In this document: in pieces, positions 63,293 through 64,000 of the stretch | Position numbering within the stretch: the stretch's first letter is position 1 | How the letters are laid out: each line of letters begins with the position of its first letter | Source: Jacaranda mimosifolia | Taxonomy: Eukaryota; Streptophyta; Magnoliopsida; Lamiales; Bignoniaceae | Length of the DNA stretch: 64,000 bases | NCBI GenBank assembly: GCA_018894105.1 | Contig: CM032119.1 | Span: forward strand, 19,237,246 to 19,301,245 | Direction: 5' to 3' | Translations under genes and position numbers: made by a program | The notes under the pieces: generated by a model | Database searches by the model: none | The model's input: the letters and a program-made list of their open reading frames with translations, nothing else | What the model was told of the DNA's origin: nothing

Positions 63293-63560
63293 CGTGCAAA
63301 AAAGAAAAAACCAAAACTGACCAAATCGATCGAAAATAAAAAAAATCGAAACAAACTGAAATAGATTCGGTTTGGTTTTCAATTTTATATTCTAAAAATA
63401 TTTATTTTTCAATTCGGTTCAACTTTTTTTACTCAGTTAACCGAAATCAAACCAAAAATAAAAAAAAATTGTTTATGTTCAGTTAACCGAACCGAAATCG
63501 ATCTTTGGTTTTCAATGGGTAACTGAACCGAACAGAAAATTGATTTGATACTTTTAATAT
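63293..63560. repeat. AACCGA/TCGGTT-rich segment
   Basis: It begins at GAGGCGTGCAAAAAA and is filled with imperfect AACCGAA, CCGAAAT, TTCGGTT and ATCGAAAA words. This is a dispersed plant repeat style, but I cannot place it in a transposon family. Confidence 0.55.
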
Positions 63561-63721
63561 TTTTTTAAAATATTATTGTTCAAGTATCTACAATTAAGTG
63601 TGGAATAGCTATTCACAAACAGAAATTTTGATTTTTTCTTATCTTGTCTCTGTGACAAGTAAATTTTTTCTTATCTTTGTGATAAGCTTTTTTATGGTTT
63701 GATCTCTTCTCTTCCATCTAG

Positions 63722-64000
63722 ATTAGCAAAACATTGATTTTGTTGTTTTTTGGCTTCATAGATCAGTTAACTAATCACTACGCAAAGATCACCTTAGATG
63801 AGGAGGAAGCTGGTGTGATTTTGGAGGATCAAGAAGAAGAAAATGTCCCACAACCCCAATTATGTATGGTGGGCAGACTGTTAACGAGCAAACACATCAA
63901 TTTTCTGGCTTTCAAAAACACTATGGTGGCAGTATGGCAACTAGTTAAAGGAATCTGCATCAAAGAACTGAATACCACAACCTCTCTCTTTCAGTTTTTC
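63722..64000 (+). pseudogene. Start of a LINE-type ORF1-like (DUF4283) frame, runs off the window
   Basis: An open frame with no ATG runs from after the TAG at 63719-63721 to the right edge (93 codons). It reads FIDQLTNHYAKITLDEEEAG, then an acidic stretch, then LCMVGRLLTSKHINFLAFKN, TMVAVWQLVKGICIKELN and LFQFF. This is the typical start of the DUF4283 domain that opens the ORF1 of plant L1-type LINEs, and it also occurs in host-like zinc-knuckle proteins. The missing Met and the transposon-rich setting make a transposon remnant more likely than a host gene. Its rest lies outside the window. Confidence 0.7.

Overview
The window is nuclear DNA from a flowering plant, most likely a eudicot. 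It has an AT-rich background, intron-bearing genes with GT..AG splice sites, a plastid beta-amylase gene of the BAM3 type, and a dense load of plant transposons (Copia, Gypsy-like, TRIM, CACTA, Mutator-like, LINE-like). The species cannot be named from the sequence. Only two genes look intact: BAM3 (38394-41573, +, four exons, 549 aa) and a small two-exon gene for a 62-residue one-helix membrane protein (45483-45785, -). A third host gene enters only as its last 69 codons (3-212, +).

Layout. 1-2.2 kb: end of a host gene and AT-rich spacer. 2193-7579: a complete but decayed Copia element (Copia-1, + strand) with a perfect 5-bp target duplication (TCAAT). About 7.85-24.59 kb: a nest. An old Gypsy-like element that kept only gag-protease remnants was entered by a second Copia element (Copia-2, 8420-18545, - strand, LTRs over 2.2 kb) and by a solo LTR of the same Copia family (20829-23059, target duplication CATCC). 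Its right end is cut by the terminus of a CACTA transposon at 24587. 25-33.6 kb: non-coding DNA holding broken exons of an inositol polyphosphate 5-phosphatase gene with a retained intron, direct repeats, a MITE-like palindrome cluster and a probable Gypsy LTR. 33.7-46.8 kb: the gene-bearing stretch with BAM3 and the small membrane protein gene, plus a gag remnant between them.

46.8-60.8 kb is one large Mutator-like transposon of the ULP-carrying (Kaonashi-like) kind. Its terminal inverted repeats are about 90-100 bp. A Ulp1/C48 cysteine-protease gene runs rightward and a MULE transposase gene runs leftward, so the two converge. Both carry stops and frameshifts. The first intron of the protease gene, a later intron of it, the 3.65-kb first intron of the transposase gene and the space between the two 3' ends are all filled with arrays built around the hexamer AGTACA/AGTATA. 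Similar flanks recur around the hexamer, although the arrays differ in repeat length. This architecture is the most unusual thing in the window.

60.8-64 kb: a truncated LTR of the Copia-2 family in + orientation, split by a 565-bp TRIM element (target duplication ACTTG), then an AACCGA-rich segment and the start of a LINE-type ORF1-like (DUF4283) reading frame that runs off the end. All calls rest on reading the sequence by eye; no database search was possible.
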